Shown here piece by piece: positions 9,448-16,867 of a DNA stretch of 64,000 nucleotides. The position numbers and the translations under genes were made by a program. The notes below the pieces were generated by a model that worked only from the letters and a program-made list of their open reading frames with translations, ran no database searches and was not told the origin of the DNA. The DNA is from Paludibaculum fermentans. GTDB lineage: Bacteria; Acidobacteriota; Terriglobia; Bryobacterales; Bryobacteraceae. Positions within the stretch are counted from its first letter, which is position 1, and each line of letters opens with the position of its first letter. The stretch covers positions 2,108,001 through 2,172,000 of the forward strand of contig NZ_CP063849.1 in the NCBI RefSeq assembly GCF_015277775.1, in the 5' to 3' direction.

Positions 9448-10764
9448 CTAGCGCGGCATCGCGACGGTCTTCGGCTCCAGGCCGGCCTTGGCCAGCGCCG
9501 CGTAGACCACGAAACCGGTGATGAAGCTGTAGAGCACCGCCGGCTGCGAGAACTCCTGCACTTCCTTGCTCACCGGCAGGAACGGGATGATGCCCACGAA
9601 GAAGCCCACGGCCCAGGCGCCGTAGCCGGCCCAGTTGATGCCTTCGCGCGGACCGGCCCACTTCTTGCCCGAGAGGAAGTAGTCGGCGGCCATGGCTCCG
9701 CAGATGGGGCCGAATGAGGCTCCGACGATGGTGAAGAAGCCGACGAGGTTCTCGGCCACGCCACTGACGGCCAGGATGATGGCAACGGTCATGCCCGCCA
9801 TGGTCGAGCCCATGCGCGAGACGCCCGGCAGCATGGTGGAGAAGCTGTTGCCGGCGATGAACGACGAGAAGCAGGCGGGCGGGATCGAAGCCAGCGTGAA
9901 CAGGAAGAACATGGCCGTGGCCAGCGGTCCGCCGATGCCGGAAACCACGGCGTCGTAGTTGTAGCCCTGGACGTTCGGCATCATCACGCGGGCCCCGGCG
10001 ACCGAGACCAGCGGGAGTCCGCCGGCAATCATGATGGCGGCGACGATGCCCACCAGTCCGCCCCATTTCACATCGCTGGTGTTGCGGGCGTTGCTGCCGA
10101 AGTCTGTGCCGGCGGCTCCGGCTGTCGCGAAGAAGCCGATGACGATCTGCAGCAGCATCGTGAAGGCGACGAACGAGTTCGGCTCGGACGGCACGTGACC
10201 GGAGATGCCCGGCGAGACTTTCACGAAGACGACCAGGATCATCAGCAGCGGAATGAAGTTTAGGAACGTGGCGATGCGCGCGACGTACTGGATGCCCATC
10301 ACCCCGATCCACGCCATCAGGTAGCCCCAGATGACGCCCGTCACAATGAACGGCATGGTCCCCGCCTTGGCCTCGATGCCCAGCGCCGTCAGGACGAACT
10401 TCGTGGCAAAGAACGTGCCCACCGCCAGCCAGCCCACCTGCAGCAGGCCCATCAGCAATCCGGGCATGGCGTAGCCGCCGCGCGTGCCGAACGTGGAGCT
10501 GCCGATCACGTACAGCGGGTACCCGGTCTTCATGCCGAGGATGGCCGGCACATAGTAGTACAGGGCGTAGCTCAGCAGGCCAGCCGCGGCCAGGGCCAGC
10601 AGGCAGACCGTCAGTGTGCCGCGCGTGATGGTTCCGGCGGCGATGGAGTTGTAGAAGGCGATCCAGAGGAAGACGCCTGCATAACTGGGAGCGGTGTTTT
10701 TGTACCACGGGGCCCGATTCGAGACGGGGTTGGGTACGGCTTTGGAGAGGTAGTCAGGCAGCAT
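9448..10764 (-). CDS. NCS1-family permease (cytosine/purine/allantoin type)
   Basis: 438 residues with about 12 predicted TM segments. The N-terminal block NRAPWYKNTAPSYAGVFLW is typical of nucleobase-cation-symport-1 proteins of the CodB/purine-cytosine branch, followed by helices such as LLSYALYYYVPAILG and a GxGG-type substrate-region helix (GYAMPGLLMGLLQVGWLAVG). Such carriers import cytosine, purines, hydantoins or allantoin with H+ or Na+. The neighbours (esterase, LTPEQ protein) do not identify the substrate. All are minus strand with short gaps, so it may be carried on a longer transcript that begins at the sigma-factor gene. Confidence 0.87.
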   Translation of the reverse strand: MLPDYLSKAVPNPVSNRAPWYKNTAPSYAGVFLWIAFYNSIAAGTITRGTLTVCLLALAAAGLLSYALYYYVPAILGMKTGYPLYVIGSSTFGTRGGYAMPGLLMGLLQVGWLAVGTFFATKFVLTALGIEAKAGTMPFIVTGVIWGYLMAWIGVMGIQYVARIATFLNFIPLLMILVVFVKVSPGISGHVPSEPNSFVAFTMLLQIVIGFFATAGAAGTDFGSNARNTSDVKWGGLVGIVAAIMIAGGLPLVSVAGARVMMPNVQGYNYDAVVSGIGGPLATAMFFLFTLASIPPACFSSFIAGNSFSTMLPGVSRMGSTMAGMTVAIILAVSGVAENLVGFFTIVGASFGPICGAMAADYFLSGKKWAGPREGINWAGYGAWAVGFFVGIIPFLPVSKEVQEFSQPAVLYSFITGFVVYAALAKAGLEPKTVAMPR

Positions 10765-10824
10765 ACAAGGCTGCCGAATCTTATCAGAACTTCGAGTGGA
10801 GTGCGCGGGTGATGCGCGGACAGG

Positions 10825-11217
10825 CTAATGGATGCGGGCCGAGAGATTAGTCATCATCTTCTCGAACTTCACGCGCTGCTCCGGCGTGAGCACATGCGTG
10901 ATGCGCTGTTTGCCATCGGAGCGGAAGTCGTCCATCTGGCCCTGCAGGTTCTGGTAGTAGAGGACGAACTCGTCCAGCACGGTCTCAATCTGTACGGCCT
11001 GTTCCGGTGTGAGGTTGAGTTCCTTGCGCATCATCTCGAGCGTCAGCTCGCGGCCGCCCTCTTTCCAATATGGCCCGGAAGCGGGCCGGTTGGCTGTCAG
11101 GCGCACGGTCAGCGCACCGGCTGCCGCGCCGCACAGGAAGATGGTCAGCAACAACATCACGATCCTGGGGTTGTGCCAGGAGGGCCGGTTGTCGGCAAGA
11201 CTGGATCGCACACTCAC
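10825..11217 (-). CDS. Membrane-anchored Spy/CpxP/CnrX-like periplasmic protein
   Basis: 130 residues: one N-terminal TM helix (residues about 19-40, IVMLLLTIFLCGAAAGALTV), then a helical periplasmic part with two LTPEQ motifs (LNLTPEQAVQIE and VLTPEQRVKFEKM). This is the signature arrangement of the metal-resistance/periplasmic chaperone group that includes Spy, CpxP, ZraP and the sensor CnrX. It follows the sigma factor and anti-sigma factor genes on the same strand (22 bases after the anti-sigma stop), an arrangement reminiscent of CnrYXH, where CnrX is the periplasmic sensor. It has no His/Met-rich metal site of the CnrX kind, so the signal may not be a metal. Confidence 0.78.
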   Translation of the reverse strand: MSVRSSLADNRPSWHNPRIVMLLLTIFLCGAAAGALTVRLTANRPASGPYWKEGGRELTLEMMRKELNLTPEQAVQIETVLDEFVLYYQNLQGQMDDFRSDGKQRITHVLTPEQRVKFEKMMTNLSARIH

Positions 11218-11239
11218 CTTGAAATAATACTCCCCGCGG

Positions 11240-11743
11240 CTAGTCGGACGAGACGGGCAGAGCCGAAGCGGTGGCGCCGGTACTGTAAGTCGCCAGGTTC
11301 ACCAAAACCACTTCGCGATCGTGGCGAGGATCGTCGCCGCTGGCATGCGGCAAATCGTAGCCGGCCATGATCGTCATGGGATCGCTCTCGGTCGCTGTGG
11401 AGCTGGAATTCGTCTGGAACACAGCCGAGGTGAGGACTACGAACAGAGCCAGTGAGGCGTACATGAGCCGTTTGCCGAAGGCCGGCTCCAGGAAAATAGA
11501 CCAGAACGAATTGCCGGTTTGGGCTTCGATGCGATCCATGACCCGGGCGTAGAAACCCGGTGCCGGCTCGGCATCCGCCGGGGCACGCAGCGTCCGGAGC
11601 AGGGTCACCTGTTCAACCAATTGACCCACTTCGTCCCGACACTCCGCGCACACGCTCAGATGACGTTCCAGACCCTGGTATCGATGCGAATCCACCTTAC
11701 CGGAGAGGAAGTCTTCAAGTCCGTCCTCGATGGGCTGATGCAT
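11240..11743 (-). CDS. Zinc-finger anti-sigma factor, single-pass membrane protein
   Basis: 167 residues. The N-terminal cytosolic domain contains the zinc anti-sigma motif His28-x3-Cys32-x2-Cys35 (RHLSVCAEC). One TM helix follows at about residues 90-108 (MYASLALFVVLTSAVF), then a short periplasmic tail. Proteins of this type hold their cognate ECF sigma factor inactive until the signal arrives. The gene is 191 bases downstream of the sigma-factor gene and 22 bases upstream of the LTPEQ protein. The gap to the sigma gene contains a good sigma70-like promoter, so the anti-sigma can be made independently. Confidence 0.85.
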   Translation of the reverse strand: MHQPIEDGLEDFLSGKVDSHRYQGLERHLSVCAECRDEVGQLVEQVTLLRTLRAPADAEPAPGFYARVMDRIEAQTGNSFWSIFLEPAFGKRLMYASLALFVVLTSAVFQTNSSSTATESDPMTIMAGYDLPHASGDDPRHDREVVLVNLATYSTGATASALPVSSD

Positions 11744-11890
11744 AACCGTCTTCCCTCAAAAGTATCCGTTGCTCGGACTCCTGCTTAGGCCGCTGGTCTC
11801 TTTCCCTGCACCGTCCGGCTCATGTCGCCCGGTCCGGCCGCCAACGTGCCGCCGCTTTCAACCCCGTGGGGAACTAAACCCCTTGGGATT

Positions 11891-11918
11891 ATCATACCCG
11901 GACCACTCGTGGTTGCAA
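11891..11918 (-). promoter_or_regulatory. Putative sigma70-type promoter ahead of the anti-sigma gene
   Basis: On the minus strand, TTGCAA (11918-11913) and TATGAT (11896-11891) are separated by 16 bases, matching 4/6 and 5/6 of the -35 and -10 consensus. A GGAACC (ECF-like -35) lies just upstream at about 11925-11920. Transcription would start near 11884, leaving an untranslated leader of about 140 bases before the anti-sigma ATG. Assigned by eye. Confidence 0.4.
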
Positions 11919-11934
11919 GTGGTTCCGGTGAATC

Positions 11935-12612
11935 CTATTCCGCTGTCAACCGGGCCCCTGAACCCCGGGTAAGCCTTTGCGCCGCCTTCAATAGCTTCTG
12001 GCGAGCGCGAAATAACTTCACTTTGATCGTATTCTCGTTCATACCAGTCATTGCCGCCAACTCCTCAACGGAATGACCTTCCACTTCTTTAAGCATCATC
12101 AGGTTCCGGTCTTCCTCGGAAACCTTCGATAAAAGCTTGAGCACCAGGTCGCGCTTGGCAAGGGTGTCATCGGCGGCGGGCGTACCATCGGGCTCGCTGC
12201 GCTCCATGCTCACCGCGTCGTCTTCGCTGAAATCGCTCTCGTATACCAGCTTCCGGACCTTCTTCTTGCGCAGGTAGTCATAGCATTCGTTGACCGTGAT
12301 CTTGTAGACCCAGGTGAGCAGGCTGCTGCGGAAGTCGAAGCTGTTGATCGAGAAGTAGACTTTGGTGAATACTTGTTGAGCGATATCCTCGGCGTCGTTG
12401 CGATTGCGCAGTATGCCGAAGATGATGGAGAAGACCTTGGACTGGTAGCGTTCGACGATTTCGCCAAAGGCGAGTTGGTCGCGCGCCTGGACTCGTTTGA
12501 CCAGTTCAGCTTCTTCGGTCTTGCGGTAATCCACTCGCGTTTTACCCTGACGGGAGGCCTTTGCCATTACCCCGGCATCGGGAAGCGGTAGCACGCCGGT
12601 GTAGCTGCTCAT
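11935..12612 (-). CDS. ECF-type RNA polymerase sigma factor
   Basis: About 225 residues. Region 2 (LAFGEIVERYQSKVFSIIFGILRNRNDAEDIAQQVF, with the characteristic DAEDIAQ) binds the -10 element and core polymerase; region 4 (LMMLKEVEGHSVEELAAMTGMNENTIKVKLFRARQKL) is the helix-turn-helix for -35 recognition. A Lys/Arg-rich patch (YDYLRKKKVRKLVY) lies between them. No region 3, as in ECF sigmas. The ATG at 12612 has TAGGG five bases upstream; an ATG at 12567 and a TTG at 12651 are also possible and leave both domains intact. Downstream are a zinc anti-sigma factor and a periplasmic LTPEQ protein, so it probably responds to an envelope signal. Confidence 0.88.
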   Translation of the reverse strand: MSSYTGVLPLPDAGVMAKASRQGKTRVDYRKTEEAELVKRVQARDQLAFGEIVERYQSKVFSIIFGILRNRNDAEDIAQQVFTKVYFSINSFDFRSSLLTWVYKITVNECYDYLRKKKVRKLVYESDFSEDDAVSMERSEPDGTPAADDTLAKRDLVLKLLSKVSEEDRNLMMLKEVEGHSVEELAAMTGMNENTIKVKLFRARQKLLKAAQRLTRGSGARLTAE

Positions 12613-12836
12613 ACGCCCTAACCGACGCACGCCATCCGAGTCCGGTTTCAATTGATTCCGTTACGTTTGAGTCACTTCGGCGCTCACACCGGCGCCGATG
12701 GAATCAGGATGTGTTTAACATAGCAGATCCACGCACCCTTTGGCTCGCCGGCCGCATCTTCTATAATGAAAACGTGCACCGGATCCCGTGCTACCATGAG
12801 GATTCCGGACTAAAGTGTAGGAGGTCGACTAACGCA

Positions 12837-13160
12837 ATGATTACATTGACCCAGACGGCTGTCGGCAAGGTGAAGGAAATCCTCGACGCACAGGAACCGA
12901 AACCCGAAGGGCTCCGCATCTCGGTGGTCGGCGGCGGCTGCTCAGGCTTCAGCTACTCCATGGCCTTCGAGAACGCCCCCGGCATGCTCGACAAGACTTA
13001 TAAGTACGGCGACCTGAAGGTGTTCGTCGACCAGGCCAGCATGCTCTACCTGGACGGCGCCGAGGTCGACTACGTGGAAAGCCTGGAAGGTTCGGGCTTT
13101 AAGTTCAATAACCCGCAGGTGAAGTCCACCTGTGGCTGCGGCTCCAGCTTCAGCGTCTAA
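12837..13160 (+). CDS. A-type iron-sulfur cluster carrier (IscA/ErpA/HesB family)
   Basis: 107 residues. The three invariant cysteines are present: Cys35 in GGGCSGF, and Cys99 and Cys101 in the C-terminal CGCGSSF. Proteins of this family receive Fe-S clusters from the scaffold and hand them to apo-proteins such as IspG/IspH. Length matches the family exactly. The start is the ATG at 12837 with AGGAGG twelve bases upstream (12819-12824); the frame is open further upstream but that stretch is unlike coding sequence and overlaps the divergent sigma gene. Closest by pattern to ErpA. It is followed by a terminator, so it is probably a single-gene unit. Confidence 0.92.
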   Translation: MITLTQTAVGKVKEILDAQEPKPEGLRISVVGGGCSGFSYSMAFENAPGMLDKTYKYGDLKVFVDQASMLYLDGAEVDYVESLEGSGFKFNNPQVKSTCGCGSSFSV

Positions 13161-13193
13161 TCCGGCGCGGCGGGCCGTTTCAGTGAAGGATCC

Positions 13194-13233
13194 AAGGGCG
13201 TGCGGGACCAGTCAGGTTCCGTGCGCCCTTTTT
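13194..13233 (+). terminator. Intrinsic terminator after the Fe-S carrier gene
   Basis: A stem of 13194-13207 with 13217-13230 (outer arm AAGGGCG/CGCCCTT, inner part with G-U pairs), followed by a T run. It separates the Fe-S carrier from murQ. Confidence 0.7.
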
Positions 13234-13261
13234 CGCGTCCGCAGTGCTCCAGGAGTTGTTC

Positions 13262-14176
13262 ATGCCCAACGCCCCCCAGCCCGGCCTTGATCTCGGCCAC
13301 CTCATGACCGAACAGATCAATGCCGCCTCGGCCGGTCTCGATACGCTACCCACCGCTGAAATGCTGGCGGTCTTCAACCGCGAAGACCAGCGGGTCGCCC
13401 AGGCCGTGGAGCAGGAACTGCCCCACATCGCCCAGGCTGTCGACGCCATCGCCGGCGCAATCCGGACCGGTGGGCGGCTCTTCTACATCGGCGCCGGCAC
13501 CAGTGGCCGGTTGGGCGTGCTGGATGCCTCGGAGTGTCCGCCCACCTTCAACGTCCCCGCCGGACTGGTGGTGGGACTGATTGCCGGCGGCGACACGGCC
13601 CTGCGCAACGCCGTGGAAGGCAGTGAGGATTCCGGGCCGGCCGGACGCGCCGACCTGCAGGCGCACGGCTTCACGAAAGCCGACGTCCTGGTTGGGATTG
13701 CCGCCAGCGGACGCACGCCCTATGTCCTGGGCGCCATGGCCCTGGCCAACGAACTCGGCGCCGTCACGGTTGCCATCGCGTGCTCCCCAAACTCCGCGAT
13801 CGGCGCCGCGGCGAAGATCCCCATTGAAGTGCTTTCCGGACCCGAGGTGGTCACCGGCTCCACTCGCTTGAAGGCAGGCACCGCCACCAAGCTGGTACTG
13901 AACATGCTCTCTACCGGAGCCATGGTCAAGCTGGGCTACGTCTACTCAAACCTGATGGTGAACGTCCAGCCGACCAACGAGAAGTTGCAGGACCGCGCCA
14001 TCCGCATCGTCATGGCGATCAGCGGCCTCGACCGCGAAGCGGCGGCATCAGCCTTGGCCGCCTCAGGGCGCGATGTCCGCCTGGCGATTGTCATGGGCAA
14101 GCTGGGCCTGTCGCGCGAGCAGGCAGCCGAAAAACTCAAAGCCAGTGGCGGGCGGGTGCGCGAAGCAATCGGTTAG
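13262..14176 (+). CDS. murQ: N-acetylmuramic acid 6-phosphate etherase
   Basis: 304 residues. MurQ cleaves the ether bond of MurNAc-6-phosphate to give GlcNAc-6-phosphate and D-lactate in cell-wall recycling. The SIS domain carries the family signature YIGAGTSGRLGVLDASECPP; Glu91 in that block and a Glu in NAVEGSEDS (119-122) correspond to the catalytic pair Glu83/Glu114 of the E. coli enzyme. The C-terminal helical part (LSREQAAEKLKASGGRVREAIG) is also typical. Start: AGGAG ends six bases before the ATG at 13262; a GTG at 13244 would overlap the ribosome-binding site. No MurNAc kinase or PTS gene is adjacent. A rhodanese gene follows 12 bases later. Confidence 0.93.
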   Translation: MPNAPQPGLDLGHLMTEQINAASAGLDTLPTAEMLAVFNREDQRVAQAVEQELPHIAQAVDAIAGAIRTGGRLFYIGAGTSGRLGVLDASECPPTFNVPAGLVVGLIAGGDTALRNAVEGSEDSGPAGRADLQAHGFTKADVLVGIAASGRTPYVLGAMALANELGAVTVAIACSPNSAIGAAAKIPIEVLSGPEVVTGSTRLKAGTATKLVLNMLSTGAMVKLGYVYSNLMVNVQPTNEKLQDRAIRIVMAISGLDREAAASALAASGRDVRLAIVMGKLGLSREQAAEKLKASGGRVREAIG

Positions 14177-14188
14177 AATCGGGGAGTC

Positions 14189-14557
14189 ATGAAGCACGCC
14201 ACTGGATTCCTCGCCATCGTGAACGATGCGAAAACGCGCGTCCGGGAGATCGACATCCCGGCCTACCTCGAGATGCAGCAGGCCGGCACGCCGCACATCC
14301 TGATCGACACCCGCGAGCAGAGTGAGTGGGCCGCCGGACACATCCCCGGGGCCATCCACCTGAGCAAGGGCATCATCGAGCGCGACATCGAGGCCCAGGT
14401 GCCCGACACCGGCGCCACGCTGGTTCTGTATTGCGGCGGCGGCTACCGCAGCGCCCTGGCCGCCGACAACCTGCAGAAGATGGGCTACACCAATTGCATC
14501 TCGATGGATGGCGGCTGGCGTGGCTGGACCGAGCGGTCCCTGCCCGTCGAAAAATAG
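14189..14557 (+). CDS. Single-domain rhodanese-like protein
   Basis: 122 residues forming one rhodanese domain. The substrate-loop cysteine is Cys82 in YCGGGYRSALAA; other conserved parts are LIDTREQSEWAAGHIPGAIHL near residues 38-58 and the C-terminal GGWRGWTE. Such proteins transfer sulfur from thiosulfate or persulfides to acceptors. No signal peptide is evident, so it is cytosolic. The gene begins 12 bases after murQ and may be co-transcribed with it, though a functional link is not obvious. Confidence 0.88.
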   Translation: MKHATGFLAIVNDAKTRVREIDIPAYLEMQQAGTPHILIDTREQSEWAAGHIPGAIHLSKGIIERDIEAQVPDTGATLVLYCGGGYRSALAADNLQKMGYTNCISMDGGWRGWTERSLPVEK

Positions 14558-14562
14558 CCGGC

Positions 14563-14871
14563 TCAGTACGCTTTGAGCAGCGTGATCAGCAGGCGGTAGC
14601 CGATGTGTGCCAGGGCGCCGACCTCCAGCACGCGCACGAAGAACACCACCCGCTCGTTCATGAACTCGAAGCGGATGAATAGCGCGCAGACAACTGCCAC
14701 GTAAACGACGTAGGGATTCAGAACCAGCTCGTACGAGTTCAGGTACAGCACCAGCATGAGATAGAACAGCAGGGGCCAGCTGTTCTCCAGGCGCATTCTG
14801 AAACGGCTCGTGCCGATCCAGGTAGCACCCATTAACAGCCCGAAGGTCGCGAGCAGCCCAAAGTTCCCCAT
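14563..14871 (-). CDS. Small multi-pass membrane protein of unknown function
   Basis: 102 residues with three to four hydrophobic segments (about 3-18, 31-46, 50-65, 77-98). Charged residues cluster in FRMRLENS and RFEFMNER between helices. I recognise no family. It begins 22 bases after the outer-membrane barrel gene on the same strand and may be the last gene of the porin-cytochrome unit. No clear Shine-Dalgarno sequence precedes the ATG. It converges on the rhodanese gene with only five bases between the stops. Confidence 0.68.
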   Translation of the reverse strand: MGNFGLLATFGLLMGATWIGTSRFRMRLENSWPLLFYLMLVLYLNSYELVLNPYVVYVAVVCALFIRFEFMNERVVFFVRVLEVGALAHIGYRLLITLLKAY

Positions 14872-14893
14872 ACGCCAAACCCAGCCACACCAG

Positions 14894-16867
14894 CTAGAAA
14901 GTCCATAATACGCTGGTGTAGCCTGTGTTTGCGCGGTAATTCTGCAACGGCAGGAGATCTTCCCGGTAGCGGTAATACTGATACCCGGCGTTCCACCGAA
15001 GCTTGGGAAGAATCTTTACTGAGATGCGGGCCAGGGGCGCATCAAACTCCATGGGGAACGTCTGGACGGAACGCAGCAGCGCCAGCGTCGACCCGCCCGG
15101 CGTATTCCCACCCGCATCCCGAGTGAGGCTGAGGCCGGCATACAGATCCACCCGGCTCCTGATCGAGAAATGGGCGCCCAGGTGCCCGGTGTGGAGATTG
15201 CTGAGGAACAAAGACTGGTCGCCATTGATCTGTGTCGAGGCCAGGAAGTAGGCCAGGCCGGTGGCCGTGTAGGAATGCAGCTTCGAGTAGCCCGCATCCA
15301 CTGAGACCCAGTCGCGCGGCGTCCATGAGCCGTCAAACGAGTACTGCCGGGTGCGGGCGCTGTGCGCGAACAGGGATGTGGAGTTGTTGTTCGTGTACGA
15401 CCGCGCCAGCGCCGAGAGCATCAGCGGTCCATGCCGGTACAGGGCTCGCGCCGAGACGGCATGGTAGTTCTTCTCGGAGGTCGGGAAGAACGGCCGGTCC
15501 TGCCGGCCCAACTCGCCATCCACCGCCACGGTGAACGGCTTCCAGGGTTTCAACCGGATGCCGGCCACGCCCGCATTCAGCTTGTTGGTCTGTTCCGTAC
15601 GCACGGCAAACGGGAAGTTCTCGACCGTCACCTGCTCCACACTGCGGATCTGGCGGTTGGAGTACTGGTAGCCGCCGCGAAACGTGATCCACGGCTTCGC
15701 CTGGTATTGCGCGTCCGTGGCATTGGTGATGTTGCGGATGCCCAGGTAGTCGAAATTGACGTAGGTCGTGGTGAGGGAGGCGTTCTCCAGCTCAACGTAG
15801 GTCGAGTCGCCCTCCATGCGCGTGGAGTGGAACCCGGTGTGATTCGTGATCGTCAGCTTGGAGGTCGGAAACAGGCTGAGTGTCAGGTTTCCGGTGGCAA
15901 TGGGGCGCCGCGCGTTGCCGCTCACCAGCACCTGCCGGTTGCGTGCGCCGCCAAAACGATCGGTCCCCAGAGCGGTCTCATCCAGCGCGAAATTGCGGCT
16001 GCCGGCCGACCATGAGAATCGCCCGTTCACCGCCCAATGCTCGCCCTTCTCACGGAACAGGTTCAACCGGAACGATGGCGTCGTGCCCTTGTAGGGGTTG
16101 GTGCGCTGAAAGTCTGTAAGTTTGGTGCGGTCCACCGGGTTATTGCCGGCCGAGGCGCCGTCCAACGAGACCGGCATCTCCTCCCGGTAGAGCTCCCACG
16201 ACTGCATCCAGTTCACCTTCACTCCCAACAGCTTCAGCTCGTTCCCATAACGAAACTCGTTCTGCCGCCGGTGCACCTGGGCGAACAGCGGAAACTCGTC
16301 GCCCCGGACGTCGAACACGTTCACGGTTGTCAGCGCGGCGCCCTCCTGCAGGTTCCGGCTGAAACCGAGGAAGAAACGGACGCTACCCTGCGGGAATAGG
16401 GTGAAATCGTGATCCTGCATCTGGCGGTTCGTGTCGATGGCGTGCTGGCCGTTGGCCACAGCCAGCGCGGGATTGAAGTACTCGCTGGAGCGCCAGACGA
16501 GGTCGTATCGGTACAGTCCGTTCTTTGAGATGCGGAGGTTCGCGAACTGGTAAGGATCATTCCCCAGCCCTTGCGTGGACAGCACCAGTTCGTCCATCCA
16601 ACCGCCGTGCCCGTCCCGCGAACGAAGCGCCAGGCGGCTGCCCAGCAACCGGATTCCGTTGCCGTAGTTCACGTCGCTGCGGTACTTGCCGAGATTCCCG
16701 TCGACGTCGCGGAACCGGTAGCCCAGTTCCCACGACTGCAGCAGGTTGTAGTTGCCGTAGTTCACGCCGCGCGCTTCCCCCACCTTTTCATCGGTGGGCG
16801 CGACCGGCGGCTGCGCCCACAGCAGGCAGCCGCAGCCCAAAACCATGCCCCAAAGCCGCGTTCTCAT
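14894..16867 (-). CDS. Outer-membrane beta-barrel protein, putative MtrB/PioB-type partner of the decaheme cytochrome
   Basis: 657 residues with a signal peptide (TRLWGMVLGCGCLLWA) and a long succession of alternating amphipathic strands ending in an aromatic residue (VLWTF), as in outer-membrane barrels. The start overlaps the stop of the decaheme cytochrome gene by ATGA, indicating tight co-translation. MtrB/PioB proteins form the outer-membrane pore that sheathes a decaheme cytochrome and lets electrons cross the outer membrane; length (about 650-700) and pairing fit. There is no TonB box or plug domain, which argues against a TonB receptor. An N-terminal CxxC, seen in Shewanella MtrB, is not visible. 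The barrel is clear; the MtrB role is inferred from context. Confidence 0.75.
   Translation of the reverse strand: MRTRLWGMVLGCGCLLWAQPPVAPTDEKVGEARGVNYGNYNLLQSWELGYRFRDVDGNLGKYRSDVNYGNGIRLLGSRLALRSRDGHGGWMDELVLSTQGLGNDPYQFANLRISKNGLYRYDLVWRSSEYFNPALAVANGQHAIDTNRQMQDHDFTLFPQGSVRFFLGFSRNLQEGAALTTVNVFDVRGDEFPLFAQVHRRQNEFRYGNELKLLGVKVNWMQSWELYREEMPVSLDGASAGNNPVDRTKLTDFQRTNPYKGTTPSFRLNLFREKGEHWAVNGRFSWSAGSRNFALDETALGTDRFGGARNRQVLVSGNARRPIATGNLTLSLFPTSKLTITNHTGFHSTRMEGDSTYVELENASLTTTYVNFDYLGIRNITNATDAQYQAKPWITFRGGYQYSNRQIRSVEQVTVENFPFAVRTEQTNKLNAGVAGIRLKPWKPFTVAVDGELGRQDRPFFPTSEKNYHAVSARALYRHGPLMLSALARSYTNNNSTSLFAHSARTRQYSFDGSWTPRDWVSVDAGYSKLHSYTATGLAYFLASTQINGDQSLFLSNLHTGHLGAHFSIRSRVDLYAGLSLTRDAGGNTPGGSTLALLRSVQTFPMEFDAPLARISVKILPKLRWNAGYQYYRYREDLLPLQNYRANTGYTSVLWTF

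Noticed and set aside
8582-10708. A 708-residue open frame on the minus strand covering the esterase and the permease region
   Set aside because: Only the downstream part (from 9397) has a signal peptide and hydrolase motifs; the upstream part is Arg/His-rich nonsense opposite-frame reading of the NCS1 permease, which has clear TM helices in its own frame.
12561-12836. Upstream extension of the Fe-S carrier gene
   Set aside because: The extension overlaps the divergent sigma-factor gene and is unlike the A-type carrier family, whose members start close to MITLT.
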